Shown: positions 34,345-44,627, counted from the stretch's first letter. The stretch: DNA of 64,000 nt from Aestuariivita sp. (GCA_018401465.1 JAGYKE010000004.1:806001-870000), one strand, 5' to 3'. Notes: generated by a model not told the origin, from the letters alone. Program-made: numbers and translations.

Positions 34345-35379
34345 ATGTTTAAGAGACGGAGTGTGATATCCGCGGCGCTGGGTCTTGGCCTTGCGACCAT
34401 GGTCGGCGGGGCCGCCGTTGCACAGGAAGTGACGCTGAAGCTGCACCAGTTCCTGCCCGCGCAGGCCAACGTGCCGAAACTCGTTCTCGATGTCTGGGCC
34501 GACAAGGTCGAGGCCGATTCGAACGGCCGTATCAAGATCGACCGGTTCCCGTCGATGCAGCTGGGCGGCAAGCCGCCTGAACTGATCGATCAGGCCATCG
34601 ACGGTGTCGCCGATATCGTCTGGTCGGTGAACGGTTTCACCCCCGGCCGCTTCCCGCGCGCCGAGGTGTTCGAACTGCCCTTCTTCACCACCGATGCGGC
34701 AGCGGCGTCTTCGGCCTATTGGCAGATGTTCGAGACCCACATGAAGGACACCGACTTCAAGGATGTCCATATCCTGGGCACCTGGGTGCATGGCCCCGGC
34801 ATGCTGCACACCAACCGCCCCGTGGCCACGCCCGCCGACATGCAGGGCCTGAAGATCCGCGGCGCGTCGCGCATGGTGACGCAACTGCTCGACGTTCTCG
34901 GCGCGACCTCGGTTGGCATGCCGGTGACGGCGATCCCGGAATCGCTGTCCAAGGGCGTGATCGACGGCGCCGCCATTCCGTGGGAGGTGACGACCGCGCT
35001 CAAGGTGTCGGAACTGGTGTCGAACCACACCGAATTCGAAGGTCCGGCGCTCTACAACATCTCGTTCGTCCTTGCGATGAACAAGGCCAAGTACGACAGC
35101 CTGCCCGACGACCTGAAGGCGGTCATCGACGCGAATTCGGGGCATGACTTCTCGGTGTTCGCGGGCACGACACAGGCGGCGGCCGACGGCCCGGCGCGGC
35201 AGCTGGCGGTCGATCGCGGCAACAACATCATCACGATCAGCGCCGAGGAAACCGCCAAGTGGGCAGAACTGGCGCAGCCCGTCTACGACAAGTGGGTCGA
35301 GGACATGAAGGCGATCGGCGTCGACGGTCAGGCCATGATCGACGAGGCGCGCGCGCTGATGGCGGGCTACACGAACTGA
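34345..35379 (+). CDS. TRAP transporter substrate-binding protein (DctP family), copy 1
   Basis: About 344-residue periplasmic binding protein with signal peptide (RRSVISAALGLGLATMVGG, cut after AVA). The mature part begins QEVTLKLHQFLPAQANVPKL and contains the family Arg region KIRGASRMV, which binds the substrate carboxylate. The ATG at 34345 follows a ggagg site; an in-frame start six bases earlier is possible. It is the first gene of a TRAP operon with a near-duplicate next to it. Substrate is probably an aromatic or hydroxy acid feeding the gentisate enzymes, by context only. Confidence 0.9.
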   Translation: MFKRRSVISAALGLGLATMVGGAAVAQEVTLKLHQFLPAQANVPKLVLDVWADKVEADSNGRIKIDRFPSMQLGGKPPELIDQAIDGVADIVWSVNGFTPGRFPRAEVFELPFFTTDAAAASSAYWQMFETHMKDTDFKDVHILGTWVHGPGMLHTNRPVATPADMQGLKIRGASRMVTQLLDVLGATSVGMPVTAIPESLSKGVIDGAAIPWEVTTALKVSELVSNHTEFEGPALYNISFVLAMNKAKYDSLPDDLKAVIDANSGHDFSVFAGTTQAAADGPARQLAVDRGNNIITISAEETAKWAELAQPVYDKWVEDMKAIGVDGQAMIDEARALMAGYTN

Positions 35380-35387
35380 AACAGGCA

Positions 35388-35413
35388 GGCGCGCGGGTCT
35401 GATCCCGCGCGCC
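35388..35413 (+). repeat. Intercistronic hairpin between the two binding-protein genes
   Basis: A perfect 10-bp GC stem (GGCGCGCGGG with CCCGCGCGCC, six-base loop) without a T run. Such hairpins commonly protect upstream binding-protein mRNA from 3' decay. Confidence 0.7.
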
Positions 35414-35447
35414 CGACCTGTCCATGTCCAACGGAGGAGATAACGAC

Positions 35448-36500
35448 ATGACCAAACGCAGAACCCTGCTGGGCCTCGTGGGCGCGGCCGCCATCGCGGC
35501 GCTGTCCACCGGCTTTACGGCGACCAGCGCCATGGCGCAGGAAGTCACGCTCAAGCTGCACCACTTCCTGCCCGCGCAGGCCAACGTGCCGCGCCTCGTG
35601 CTCGATGTCTGGGCCGACAAGGTCGAGGCGGATTCGAATGGCCGCATCAAGGTCGAACGCTATCCGTCCATGCAGCTGGGCGGCAAGCCGCCGGAACTGA
35701 TCGACCAGGCCATCGACGGCGTGGCCGATGTGGTCTGGACGGTGGTGGGCTATACCCCCGGCCGCTTCCCGACGACCGAAGTCTTTGAACTGCCCTTCAT
35801 GATGACCGATGCCCGCGCGGCCAGCCGCGCCTATTGGGACATGTTCGAGACGCACATGAAGGACGGCGAATTCGCCGATGTCCACATGATCGGCACCTGG
35901 GTGCATGGCCCCGGCATCTTCCACACCAAGGACCCGGTGACCAAGCCCGAGGACCTGCAGGGCATGAAGATCCGCGGAGGCTCGCGCCTCGTGAACTCGC
36001 TTCTCGAACGGCTGGGCGCGACGCCCGTGGGCATGCCCGTCCCGGCAGTGTCCGAGGGCCTGTCGAAAGGCGTGATCGACGGGACCACCATCCCGTGGGA
36101 AGTGACGACCGCGCTCAAGGTGTCGGAACTGGTGTCTAACCATACCGAATTCACCGGCAACGCACTTTATGTGCTGACCTTCGTGCTTGCCATGAACAAG
36201 GACAAGTACAACAGCCTGCCCGATGATCTGAAGGCGGTGATCGACGCCAATTCCGGTGCCGAATTCTCGGTCTTCGCGGGTGGCACGCAGGCGGATTCCG
36301 ATGGCCCGGCGCGGCAGATCGCGGTGGATCGCGGCAATGCCATCGTCACCCTCTCGGCCGAGGAAACCGCCCAGTGGCGCGAGATCGCGCAGCCCATCTA
36401 TGACCAGTGGGTCGCCGACATGAACGGTCGCGGCATCGATGGTCAGGCGCTGATCGACGAAGCGCGCATGCTGATGGAGAAATACGCCACCACCAACTGA
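35448..36500 (+). CDS. TRAP transporter substrate-binding protein (DctP family), copy 2
   Basis: 350-residue binding protein with a signal peptide ending SAMAQ. It is closely similar to copy 1 over its whole length, e.g. both have LVLDVWADKVEADSNGRIK and WEVTTALKVSELVSNHTEF, so the pair is a recent tandem duplication. Differences cluster around WTVVGYTPGRFPTTE and GGSRLVNSLLERLG, near the ligand-facing region. The start is chosen at MTKRRTLLG behind GGAGGAGA. Confidence 0.9.
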   Translation: MTKRRTLLGLVGAAAIAALSTGFTATSAMAQEVTLKLHHFLPAQANVPRLVLDVWADKVEADSNGRIKVERYPSMQLGGKPPELIDQAIDGVADVVWTVVGYTPGRFPTTEVFELPFMMTDARAASRAYWDMFETHMKDGEFADVHMIGTWVHGPGIFHTKDPVTKPEDLQGMKIRGGSRLVNSLLERLGATPVGMPVPAVSEGLSKGVIDGTTIPWEVTTALKVSELVSNHTEFTGNALYVLTFVLAMNKDKYNSLPDDLKAVIDANSGAEFSVFAGGTQADSDGPARQIAVDRGNAIVTLSAEETAQWREIAQPIYDQWVADMNGRGIDGQALIDEARMLMEKYATTN

Positions 36501-36517
36501 GGCTGGCGCATGACACG

Positions 36518-36546
36518 GGCCACGGCGCGACCCGCGCCGTGGCCCT
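36518..36546 (+). repeat. Intercistronic hairpin between binding protein and small permease
   Basis: A perfect 13-bp stem (GGGCCACGGCGCG with CGCGCCGTGGCCC, three-base loop) and no T run. It probably lets binding-protein mRNA outlast the permease part, giving the usual excess of binding protein. Confidence 0.75.
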
Positions 36547-36581
36547 GATCGTCCCAAGAGGGGCACAAAGCGGGGGTCGCG

Positions 36582-37166
36582 ATGCACAGGCTGATGATGG
36601 GACTGGCCCGGTTCTGGGCCATCATGGGCGGCTTCGTCCTGACGGGGCTGGTTCTGCTGATCTGCGTGTCGGTGGCAGGCCGCGCGCTGAACGGGTTCCT
36701 GAACGGGGACTTCATGACCTCGGTCGCGCCGGGGCTTTCGGCCTGGCTACTCGGCCTTGGCATCGGCCCGGTGAACGGCGACTTCGAACTGGTCGAGGCG
36801 GGCGTCGCCTTCGCGATCTTCGCGTTTCTGCCGTTGTGCCAGCTGACCAACGGGCATGCGGCGGTCGACATCTTCGCCAACCAGTTTCCGCGCTGGCTTG
36901 ACCGGACGCTGCGCACGCTGACCGAAGTGTTGTTCGCCGCAATCCTGATCCTGATTGCCGAACGGCTTTACGACGGGATGATGTCGAAGATGCGCTTTGG
37001 CGAGACCACCTTCCTCATCCAGTTCCCGATCTGGTGGGCCTATGCCGCGAGCTTCGCGGGGTCCGTGATGACCGCACTGGTCGCGGTCTACGTCGCCGCC
37101 GTCCGGGTGGCCGAATATGTGACCGGGCGCGACATGCTGCCCGCAGGCGAAGGGGCAGAGCATTGA
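36582..37166 (+). CDS. TRAP transporter small permease (DctQ family)
   Basis: 194-residue membrane protein with four predicted helices, a DctQ-type subunit. The stretch VDIFANQFPRWLDRTLRTL after helix 2 fits the conserved cytoplasmic loop. It forms the sodium-driven importer with the large subunit and receives substrate from either binding protein. The segment between helices 1 and 2 (about residues 40-62, GDFMTSVAPGLSAWLLGLG) is longer than usual. Stop overlaps the next gene's TTG start by four bases. Confidence 0.85.
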   Translation: MHRLMMGLARFWAIMGGFVLTGLVLLICVSVAGRALNGFLNGDFMTSVAPGLSAWLLGLGIGPVNGDFELVEAGVAFAIFAFLPLCQLTNGHAAVDIFANQFPRWLDRTLRTLTEVLFAAILILIAERLYDGMMSKMRFGETTFLIQFPIWWAYAASFAGSVMTALVAVYVAAVRVAEYVTGRDMLPAGEGAEH

Positions 37167-38476
37167 GTTCGCTCGAGATCGGAATGTATTCCTTCCCGGC
37201 GCTGCTGGCGCTGGTCTTCCTGCGCGTGCCCATCGGGCTGGCGATGTTCGTCACCGGACTTGTCGGTCTGATCCTCGTGACCGACAGCACCAACATGGCG
37301 TTCTCGCGCCTGAAGAACGAAACCTTCTCGACCTTTTCCAGCTATTCGCTGTCGATCGTGCCGATGTTCCTGCTGATGGGGTATTTCGCGACTTTGGGCG
37401 GCATGTCGTCGGCGCTGTTCAAGGCGGCGGAAGGGTTCCTTGGCCACCGCAAGGGCGGTGTCGCCATGGCCGCCATCGGGGCCTGCGCGGGCTTCGGCGC
37501 GATCTGCGGATCGTCGCTGGCCACTGCCGCCACGATGGGGCGCGTAGCGCTGCCGGAGCTGCGGCAATACGGCTACGCGGGCGGCTTTTCCACCGCGACG
37601 CTGGCGGCGGGCGGCACGCTGGGCATCCTGATCCCGCCCTCGGTCGTGCTGGTGATCTACGCGATCCTGACCGAACAGAACATCGCCAAGCTGTTCCTTG
37701 CGGCCTTCATCCCCGGCATCATGGCGGCCATCGGCTATGTCATCGCCATCTCGATCTATGTGCGCGTCTTTCCGGGCAGCGCGGGCACCCGCCCGTCTGT
37801 GCCGATGGGCGAACGCTTCCGCGCCCTGTTCGCCGTCTGGCCGGTGCTTCTTGTCTTCATCGCCGTCGTGGGCGGCATCTATGGCGGCATCTTCACGCCG
37901 ACCGAAGGTGCGGCTGTCGGCGCGCTGGGCACCGGGATCATCGCGCTGGTCAATGGCGGGCTGAACTGGCGCACGCTTCTGGAAAGCTTCACGGTCACCG
38001 CGCGCACGACCGCGATGATCTTCTTCATCGTGTTGGGCGCGGCCTTCTACAACGGCTTCCTCGCACTGACGCAGGTGCCGCAGGAATTGTCGAACTGGGT
38101 TGTCAGCCAAGGCTACAGCCCTTGGATGGTGCTGACCATCATCCTCATCTTCTACCTGATCTTCGGCTGCCTCATGGACAGCCTGTCGATGATCTTGCTG
38201 ACCATCCCGATCTTCTTCCCGGTCATCAGCGTGCTCGATTTCGGGATGACAGAGGAACAGGTGGCGATCTGGTTCGGCATCCTTGTCCTCATCGTGGTCG
38301 AGGTGGGGCTGATCACGCCACCCGTGGGCATGAACCTGTTCGTGATCAACGCGATGGACCGCGCCACGAAGATGATCGACACCTACAAGGCCGTCATGTT
38401 CTTCGTGGCGACGGATATCGTGCGGGTCATCATCCTTGTGATGTTCCCGTCGATCACGCTGTTCCTGATCAGCTGA
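37163..38476 (+). CDS. TRAP transporter large permease (DctM family)
   Basis: 437-residue permease with about twelve helices and the DctM signatures: LMGYFATLGGMSSALFKAAE, GACAGFGAICGSSLATAATM, and LITPPVGMNLFVINAM near the C terminus. It is the transport subunit. The start is a TTG overlapping the dctQ stop (TTGA); the first downstream ATG would remove part of helix 1. Confidence 0.92.
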   Translation: MSSLEIGMYSFPALLALVFLRVPIGLAMFVTGLVGLILVTDSTNMAFSRLKNETFSTFSSYSLSIVPMFLLMGYFATLGGMSSALFKAAEGFLGHRKGGVAMAAIGACAGFGAICGSSLATAATMGRVALPELRQYGYAGGFSTATLAAGGTLGILIPPSVVLVIYAILTEQNIAKLFLAAFIPGIMAAIGYVIAISIYVRVFPGSAGTRPSVPMGERFRALFAVWPVLLVFIAVVGGIYGGIFTPTEGAAVGALGTGIIALVNGGLNWRTLLESFTVTARTTAMIFFIVLGAAFYNGFLALTQVPQELSNWVVSQGYSPWMVLTIILIFYLIFGCLMDSLSMILLTIPIFFPVISVLDFGMTEEQVAIWFGILVLIVVEVGLITPPVGMNLFVINAMDRATKMIDTYKAVMFFVATDIVRVIILVMFPSITLFLIS

Positions 38477-38534
38477 CGACGGGGGGCATGCAAGAAAGTG
38501 CAGGTCGCGCCTTGCGGCCTGCCGGCTTCCGGCG

Positions 38535-38552
38535 TAATATTGTGCAATATTA
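38535..38552. promoter_or_regulatory. Perfect palindromic operator ahead of the BzdR/BoxR-like regulator
   Basis: TAATATTG and CAATATTA flank a TG centre, a perfect 8-bp-arm dyad 20 bases before the start codon and unlike the GC-rich surroundings. It contains TGCA-type half-site sequence, as do operators of BzdR/BoxR regulators. Autoregulation is the likely use. Confidence 0.6.
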
Positions 38553-38571
38553 TTCCTAAAAGACGCCGCGC

Positions 38572-39453
38572 ATGCCCGATACTGCCCAAGCCGCCGATGA
38601 TATCTCTGCCCGCCTGATCCGCGCCGTGGGCGAACGGGTGCGGCGCGCGCGCGAACGGCACAACATGCCGCGCCGGGTGCTGTCCGAAGTCTCGGGCGTG
38701 TCGCCGCGCTATCTCGCCCAGCTCGAGGCGGGCGAGGGCAACATTTCCATCGGACTGCTGCAGCGGGTGGCGCAGGCGCTCGACCACCGGATCGAATGGT
38801 TCCTGTCGGAGGATGACCCGTGGTCGTCCGAGACGCTGCGCATGGCCGATCTGTTCCGTGCCGCGACGCCCGACCAACGCCGCGCGGTGATGTCGGTGCT
38901 GCAGCCCGAAACCGGCGCGGCGGAACGCGGGCGGCGCATCTGCCTTCTGGGCCTGCGCGGCGCGGGCAAGTCGACGCTGGGCCGCATGGCGGCGCAGGTG
39001 CTGGGACTGCCCTTCGTCGAACTCAACGAAGAGATCGAAGCCCAAAGCGGCATGCCTGTGGACGAGGTCATGGCGCTTTACGGGCAGGAAGGCTACCGCA
39101 AGCTGGAAGCGCAGGCGCTTGACCGGGTGACGCGCGACCATGCCGCGATGGTGCTGGCGGTGGCGGGCGGCATCGTGGCCGAACCCGACACCTTCGACAC
39201 GCTTCTGCGGCGCACGCATACGATCTGGGTGCGCACCTCGCCCGACGAACACATGTCGCGCGTCCGCGCGCAGGGCGACACGCGCCCTATGGCGGGCAAT
39301 CCCGAGGCGATGGAACAGCTCAAGTCGATCCTTCTGTCGCGCAGCGCGCAATACGAACGCGCGCAGGCGCAGCTTGATACCGCGGGGCGGGCGGTCGACC
39401 GGTCGCTGGCGGAACTGCTGGCACTGATCGAACGGCAGGGCTTTCTCGCCTAG
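38572..39453 (+). CDS. BzdR/BoxR-like regulator: HTH domain fused to shikimate-kinase-like domain
   Basis: 293-residue fusion. Residues about 16-80 are an XRE-type helix-turn-helix (LSEVSGVSPRYLAQLEAGEG is the recognition region). From about 121 comes a shikimate-kinase-fold domain with an intact P-loop GLRGAGKST (127-135), VELNEEIEAQSG and VLAVAGGIVAE. This is the architecture of BzdR and BoxR, which sense benzoyl-CoA with the kinase-like domain and control benzoate genes. Here the neighbours are non-CoA gentisate and TRAP genes, so the effector may differ. A perfect dyad lies just upstream. Ends with a four-base convergent overlap with the YcaQ-like gene. Confidence 0.88.
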   Translation: MPDTAQAADDISARLIRAVGERVRRARERHNMPRRVLSEVSGVSPRYLAQLEAGEGNISIGLLQRVAQALDHRIEWFLSEDDPWSSETLRMADLFRAATPDQRRAVMSVLQPETGAAERGRRICLLGLRGAGKSTLGRMAAQVLGLPFVELNEEIEAQSGMPVDEVMALYGQEGYRKLEAQALDRVTRDHAAMVLAVAGGIVAEPDTFDTLLRRTHTIWVRTSPDEHMSRVRAQGDTRPMAGNPEAMEQLKSILLSRSAQYERAQAQLDTAGRAVDRSLAELLALIERQGFLA

Positions 39454-40658
39454 CCGCGCAGCCAGCCATCGGCAAAGCGGATGTCGTCCAGCCCCGCGAA
39501 CCGCGCGACGCGGGCCAGTTCCGCCATCAGCCGCGCCTGCCGTGCATCCGACCACCGCACCCCGGCTTCGGGCCAGAGCGCGCGCACGGCCAGCACGCCC
39601 GCGTCGCGCTCCGCCTTCATGTCGATGCGGCCCACCATCCGGTCACGCTCCATCAGCGGGAAGACGTAATAGCCGTAGATGCGCTTTGGGGCGGGGGTGA
39701 AGACCTCGATCCGGTAGTGGAAGCCGAAGAGCCGCTCTGCCCGCGCCCGGTCGCGCAGCGCGGGGTCGAAGGGTGATAGCACGCGCAGGCGGCCGGGCGG
39801 TTCGGGTGCCGCCGCGGCGGCCTCGTCCGCGCCGGGCCGGGCGAAGCAGCGGCGCAGAGACCCATCCGCGCCTTCCACCTCGATCTCTTCGATCCGGCCT
39901 GCGGCCAGTTCGGCGGCGCACCAGGTCTTCGCCTCTCCGGGCGTGACGGTGGCCCAGAAGGCCGCGATCTCGCCGCTGGTCGCAAAGCCCAGCCGGTCAA
40001 GCGCCGCGTTGCATTTCCAGTCGATGGTCTCGCCCTCGTCGGGGTGGCGGGCGGGGTCGCACAAGGCGCGCTCGATCACACGCTCGGTCAGGTCATATTG
40101 TTTCTGGAAATTCCGGCGTCCCACCACCGTCAGCACCCCCGCGCGCCAGAGGTATTCGAGCGCCGTCTTCGACGGGTGCCAGTCCCACCAGCCGCCTGAT
40201 CCCTTGCGTTCACCGGTCCCCACATCCGATGACGACACCGGCCCGTGATCGCGCACATGGGCCAGCACGTCGTCGAAGCGCGTGTGAAAATCGTTGCGGT
40301 GCCAGTCGGCCCAGCGGGTTTTCAGCGCGTCCGCATCGCGGCGGAACCGCAGCTGCCAATGGGGATAGAACCGCATCGGGATCACGGCGGCGTCATGCGT
40401 CCAGTGTTCGAACACTGCGCGGTCGCGGGCCTGCAGCCGGTCCAGCGCCTGCGGACGGTACGACGTCCGGCGCGAGAACAGGATCATGTCATGCGCGCGC
40501 GCCAGCGTGTTGATGCTGTCAAGCTGGACAAAGCCCAGCCTTTCGATCAGCGCCAGCAGATCGGCGCCTTTGGCGGGGCCCTGCGGCAGCTCGGCCAGCG
40601 CATGGCGGTCCACAAACAGCCGCCGCGCCGCGCCGTTGTCCAGCCGCAGCAGCGCCAT
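39450..40658 (-). CDS. Winged-helix DNA-binding protein, YcaQ family
   Basis: 402-residue protein of the YcaQ/AlkZ-like family (HTH_42), DNA glycosylases that unhook interstrand crosslinks or remove bulky adducts. The region FVQLDSINTLARAHDMIL contains the conserved QxD-type motif (QLD) that forms the active site in this family. Central sequence KTALEYLWRAGVLTVVGRRN and the C-terminal YGYYVFPLMERDRMVGRID are also typical. The gene follows the LacI-type gene by 4 bases. Confidence 0.85.
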   Translation of the reverse strand: MALLRLDNGAARRLFVDRHALAELPQGPAKGADLLALIERLGFVQLDSINTLARAHDMILFSRRTSYRPQALDRLQARDRAVFEHWTHDAAVIPMRFYPHWQLRFRRDADALKTRWADWHRNDFHTRFDDVLAHVRDHGPVSSSDVGTGERKGSGGWWDWHPSKTALEYLWRAGVLTVVGRRNFQKQYDLTERVIERALCDPARHPDEGETIDWKCNAALDRLGFATSGEIAAFWATVTPGEAKTWCAAELAAGRIEEIEVEGADGSLRRCFARPGADEAAAAAPEPPGRLRVLSPFDPALRDRARAERLFGFHYRIEVFTPAPKRIYGYYVFPLMERDRMVGRIDMKAERDAGVLAVRALWPEAGVRWSDARQARLMAELARVARFAGLDDIRFADGWLRG

Positions 40659-40662
40659 GGGC

Positions 40663-41688
40663 CTAGCGCCGCCGCAGCGTATCGCCGTAGGAGATCGCGG
40701 GCGTCAGCGTGACCTGCTGTTCGATCGCCGCATCCGGGTCGGCGAGCCGCGCCGCGACGATTTCCGCCGCGCGCCGCCCGATTTCCAGCCGGCAGGCATC
40801 CATCGTGGCAAGCCTGCGCGGCAGGCCCTGCAGAAGCTCCACCCCGTTGAACCCCGCCAGCCCGATCTGTCCGGGCACGTCGATGCCCTTTTCCAACAGG
40901 TAGAGAAGCCCGCCCGCGCCGATCATGTCGTTGGAGTAATAGAGGAAATCAAGCTCGGGCGACCGCGCCAGCATGTCCGCCGTCATCTCGCGCCCCTTGG
41001 CCAGCGCCGAGCCGCCGGAATAGAAGGCGCGGTCCTCGATCTCGACCCCGTTGCGGGCCAGCGTTTCGGTGAAGCCTTCGAACCGCTTCCGCGCCCGGTG
41101 ATCAAGCGGCATCTTCGTGCCCATGAACCCGATGCGCGTATACCCTGCCTTGAGGATCGCGCGCGCCATCTCGCGCCCCGCGCGGCGGTGGGAAATGCCG
41201 ACCATCGCGTCGATGGGCGTGCCGTCGCTGTCCATGATCTCGACCACGGGGATCCCGGCCCCCTTCATCATGGCGCGCGCGGCGTCGGAATGTTCCAGAC
41301 CCGCGATGATCACCCCTGAAGGCCGCCAGGATAGCATCTCGTAAAGGACGCGTTCTTCCTTTTCGGGCAGATAATCGGTGACACCCACGACCGGCTGCAG
41401 GCCCGTCCCTTCCAGCACCTGGTTGATCCCGGTCAGAACCTCGGGGAAGACCATGTTGGACAGCGACGGGATGATCACCGCGACAAGGTTCACGCGGTTC
41501 GACGCCAGCGACCCGGCGATCTTGTTGGGGACATAGCCCAGCTCCTTGGCGGCGGCGAGAACCTTCTCCCGCGTGGCGTCCGACACGTCTCCGCGGTTGC
41601 GCAACACCCTGCTCACCGTCATTTCCGACACGCCCGACGCCTCGGACACGTCGCGCAGCGTCAGGGGGCGTTTCGTGTCGGTGGTCAT
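40663..41688 (-). CDS. LacI family transcriptional regulator
   Basis: 341-residue repressor. The LacI HTH is complete (TLRDVSEASGVSEMTVSRVL, hinge helix NKIAGSLASNRVNLVAVI), followed by a periplasmic-binding-protein-like effector domain with KRFEGFTETL and the DACRLEIGRRAAEIV C-terminal region. It is nearest to GntR-like gluconate/sugar-acid repressors, but no sugar genes are adjacent. I start at MTTDTKRPL, matching the family N terminus. Confidence 0.9.
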   Translation of the reverse strand: MTTDTKRPLTLRDVSEASGVSEMTVSRVLRNRGDVSDATREKVLAAAKELGYVPNKIAGSLASNRVNLVAVIIPSLSNMVFPEVLTGINQVLEGTGLQPVVGVTDYLPEKEERVLYEMLSWRPSGVIIAGLEHSDAARAMMKGAGIPVVEIMDSDGTPIDAMVGISHRRAGREMARAILKAGYTRIGFMGTKMPLDHRARKRFEGFTETLARNGVEIEDRAFYSGGSALAKGREMTADMLARSPELDFLYYSNDMIGAGGLLYLLEKGIDVPGQIGLAGFNGVELLQGLPRRLATMDACRLEIGRRAAEIVAARLADPDAAIEQQVTLTPAISYGDTLRRR

Positions 41689-41797
41689 GTGCGGGCCTCG
41701 GTCAGGTCTGCCCCAGTGGTAGCGCAAACCGCGTCGATCCGGCAAGCACGCAACAGGCATGACAAGCCCGGCGCGGCACGTTAAGAAGGCCGCGGTC

Positions 41798-41874
41798 GGC
41801 CTCGTGGCTCAACAGGATAGAGCAGCCCCCTCCTAAGGGGCAGGTTGCAGGTTCGAGTCCTGCCGGGGCCACCA
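41798..41874 (+). tRNA. tRNA-Arg (CCT)
   Basis: A 77-base cloverleaf with encoded CCA. The acceptor GGCCTCG pairs with CGGGGCC, the D arm is GCTC..GAGC, and the anticodon stem GCCCC/GGGGC holds loop CTCCTAA with anticodon CCT. The T arm is GCAGG TTCGAGT CCTGC. It reads AGG. No integrase is next to it. Confidence 0.97.
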
Positions 41875-42061
41875 GTCTTTTCCCAGTTCAAAAGTCTGGC
41901 TGCTTCCTTTCTGGAAGTTCAGCAAGATCAGTGGCTTGACCCACCGTTATCCCATAACATCCCCCCGTTATTGCCTGTCTGGTCGGGACGGTCGCAGGGT
42001 TGGTGCATGGCCGATCCTCTTGGGGGAAAGGCGCTCTCACCTGCCCCGAAAGGATAGACCC

Positions 42062-42532
42062 ATGCACCGCAAGTTCATCGCCACCGTCGCGGCCGCCGCC
42101 CTTGTCATCACCGGCCTTTCGGCCGTGCCCGCCCGCGCCGATGTGAATGACGCCGCCAAGATCATCGCGGGGATCGCCGCGCTTGCACTCATCGCGAAGG
42201 CCATCGAAGACAGCAACGACCGCAAGGCGGCGCGCCAGCAGCATTATACCCACCGCCCGGTGCAGCAGCACCATCATCAGCCGGGGCTGAAGCCGCGCCC
42301 GCTGCCGCATCAGGTGGCGCGTCCCGGCCTGCCCGATCACTGCCTCTTCACGGCCCAGACCGCGCAGGGGCCCGCCCATGTCTTCGGCGCGCGCTGCCTG
42401 CAGCGCAATTATGTTCAGGCCAATACCCTGCCGCAGGCCTGCGCCCAGCAGGCCTGGACCGACCGTGGCCAGCGCTGGGTCTACAATGCTGCCTGCCTGC
42501 GCAATCAGGGCTACCGGCTCGCCTCGCGTTGA
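42062..42532 (+). CDS. Small secreted His/Gln-rich protein of unknown function
   Basis: 156 residues with a Sec signal peptide ([20 protein letters not shown], cut after ARA). The mature start [20 protein letters not shown] is a short amphipathic/hydrophobic segment. A low-complexity stretch follows, rich in His and Gln ([18 protein letters not shown]). The C-terminal globular part has four Cys, likely two disulfides (CLFTAQ, CLQRNY, ACAQQAW, AACLRN). I choose MHRKF because the signal peptide then begins normally and gaaagga precedes it. The His-rich tract could bind metal; this is speculation. Confidence 0.75.
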   Translation: MHRKFIATVAAAALVITGLSAVPARADVNDAAKIIAGIAALALIAKAIEDSNDRKAARQQHYTHRPVQQHHHQPGLKPRPLPHQVARPGLPDHCLFTAQTAQGPAHVFGARCLQRNYVQANTLPQACAQQAWTDRGQRWVYNAACLRNQGYRLASR

Positions 42533-42644
42533 GCAGGCGCGGCGCCCCGCGCCCCGAGGGCGCCGCGACGGGAAGGGAACCGCGGACCTTCACGCGGTTC
42601 CCTTTTCTCTTGCGTGCCGGGTTTGGATGCGGTCCACCGGGGGG

Positions 42645-43268
42645 ATGGATGGACCGGATTTTTCCCTTGAAGAAGCGCTTTTTGCGCAGGGCGTCGCCCG
42701 CATCGCCGGGGTCGACGAGGTCGGGCGCGGCCCGCTGGCCGGGCCGGTGACGGCTGCGGCAGTGATCCTGACGCCCGGCGACATCCCCGAAGGGCTGAAC
42801 GATTCCAAGAAGCTGACCGCCGCGATGCGCGGACGGCTTGCCACCCTGATCGGCGCCCGGGCGCAGGTCGCCGTTGCCCATGCCAGCGTCGAAGAGATCG
42901 ACGCCCTCAACATCCTGCGCGCGAGCCACCTTGCCATGACCCGCGCCATCGCGGCGCTGACCCCTGCGCCGGACGCGGTCCTGATCGACGGCAACCTGAT
43001 CCCGGTGGGCCTGGCCCTGCCCGCGCAGGCGGTGGTGAAGGGCGACGCGCGGTCTCTGTCGATCGCGGCGGCGTCGATCATGGCCAAGGTGACCCGCGAC
43101 GCGATCATGGTGGATTTGGCGCAACAGCACCCGGGTTACGGCTGGGACCGCAACGCGGGCTATCCGTCACCGGCGCATCTGAGCGCGCTCCGAAATCTGG
43201 GCGTGACCCCACACCATAGGCGTTCGTTCAGGCCCGTCCACCACATCTTGTATCAAGAAAATCATTAA
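42645..43268 (+). CDS. rnhB: Ribonuclease HII
   Basis: 207-residue RNase HII, which nicks DNA at embedded ribonucleotides. Catalytic Asp/Glu pair in [14 protein letters not shown], then LNDSKKLT, the Asp in VLIDGN, and [14 protein letters not shown] with the fourth acidic residue. The C-terminal HP(G)[14 protein letters not shown] is diagnostic. ATG at 42627 is an alternative start. It immediately precedes ccrM. Confidence 0.93.
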   Translation: MDGPDFSLEEALFAQGVARIAGVDEVGRGPLAGPVTAAAVILTPGDIPEGLNDSKKLTAAMRGRLATLIGARAQVAVAHASVEEIDALNILRASHLAMTRAIAALTPAPDAVLIDGNLIPVGLALPAQAVVKGDARSLSIAAASIMAKVTRDAIMVDLAQQHPGYGWDRNAGYPSPAHLSALRNLGVTPHHRRSFRPVHHILYQENH

Positions 43269-43274
43269 GTAACT

Positions 43275-44470
<1,196 letters not shown>

Positions 44471-44528
44471 CCTCCGCAGACCCAGACTTACCGCCGGCGC
44501 CCGGTCCTTCGGACACGGGTGCTCACCT

Positions 44529-44557
44529 CGCCCCGCCCCACAAGGCGGGGCGTTTTT
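44529..44557 (+). terminator. Terminator of ccrM
   Basis: CGCCCCGCC pairs perfectly with GGCGGGGCG, followed by TTTTT. Confidence 0.9.
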
Positions 44558-44627
44558 CATGGCTGCCGCCGCCGCGACGCTTTATGTCGGCGGGGCAGAT
44601 GGCAGCAAACTCAAAGGGGGGAAGATC

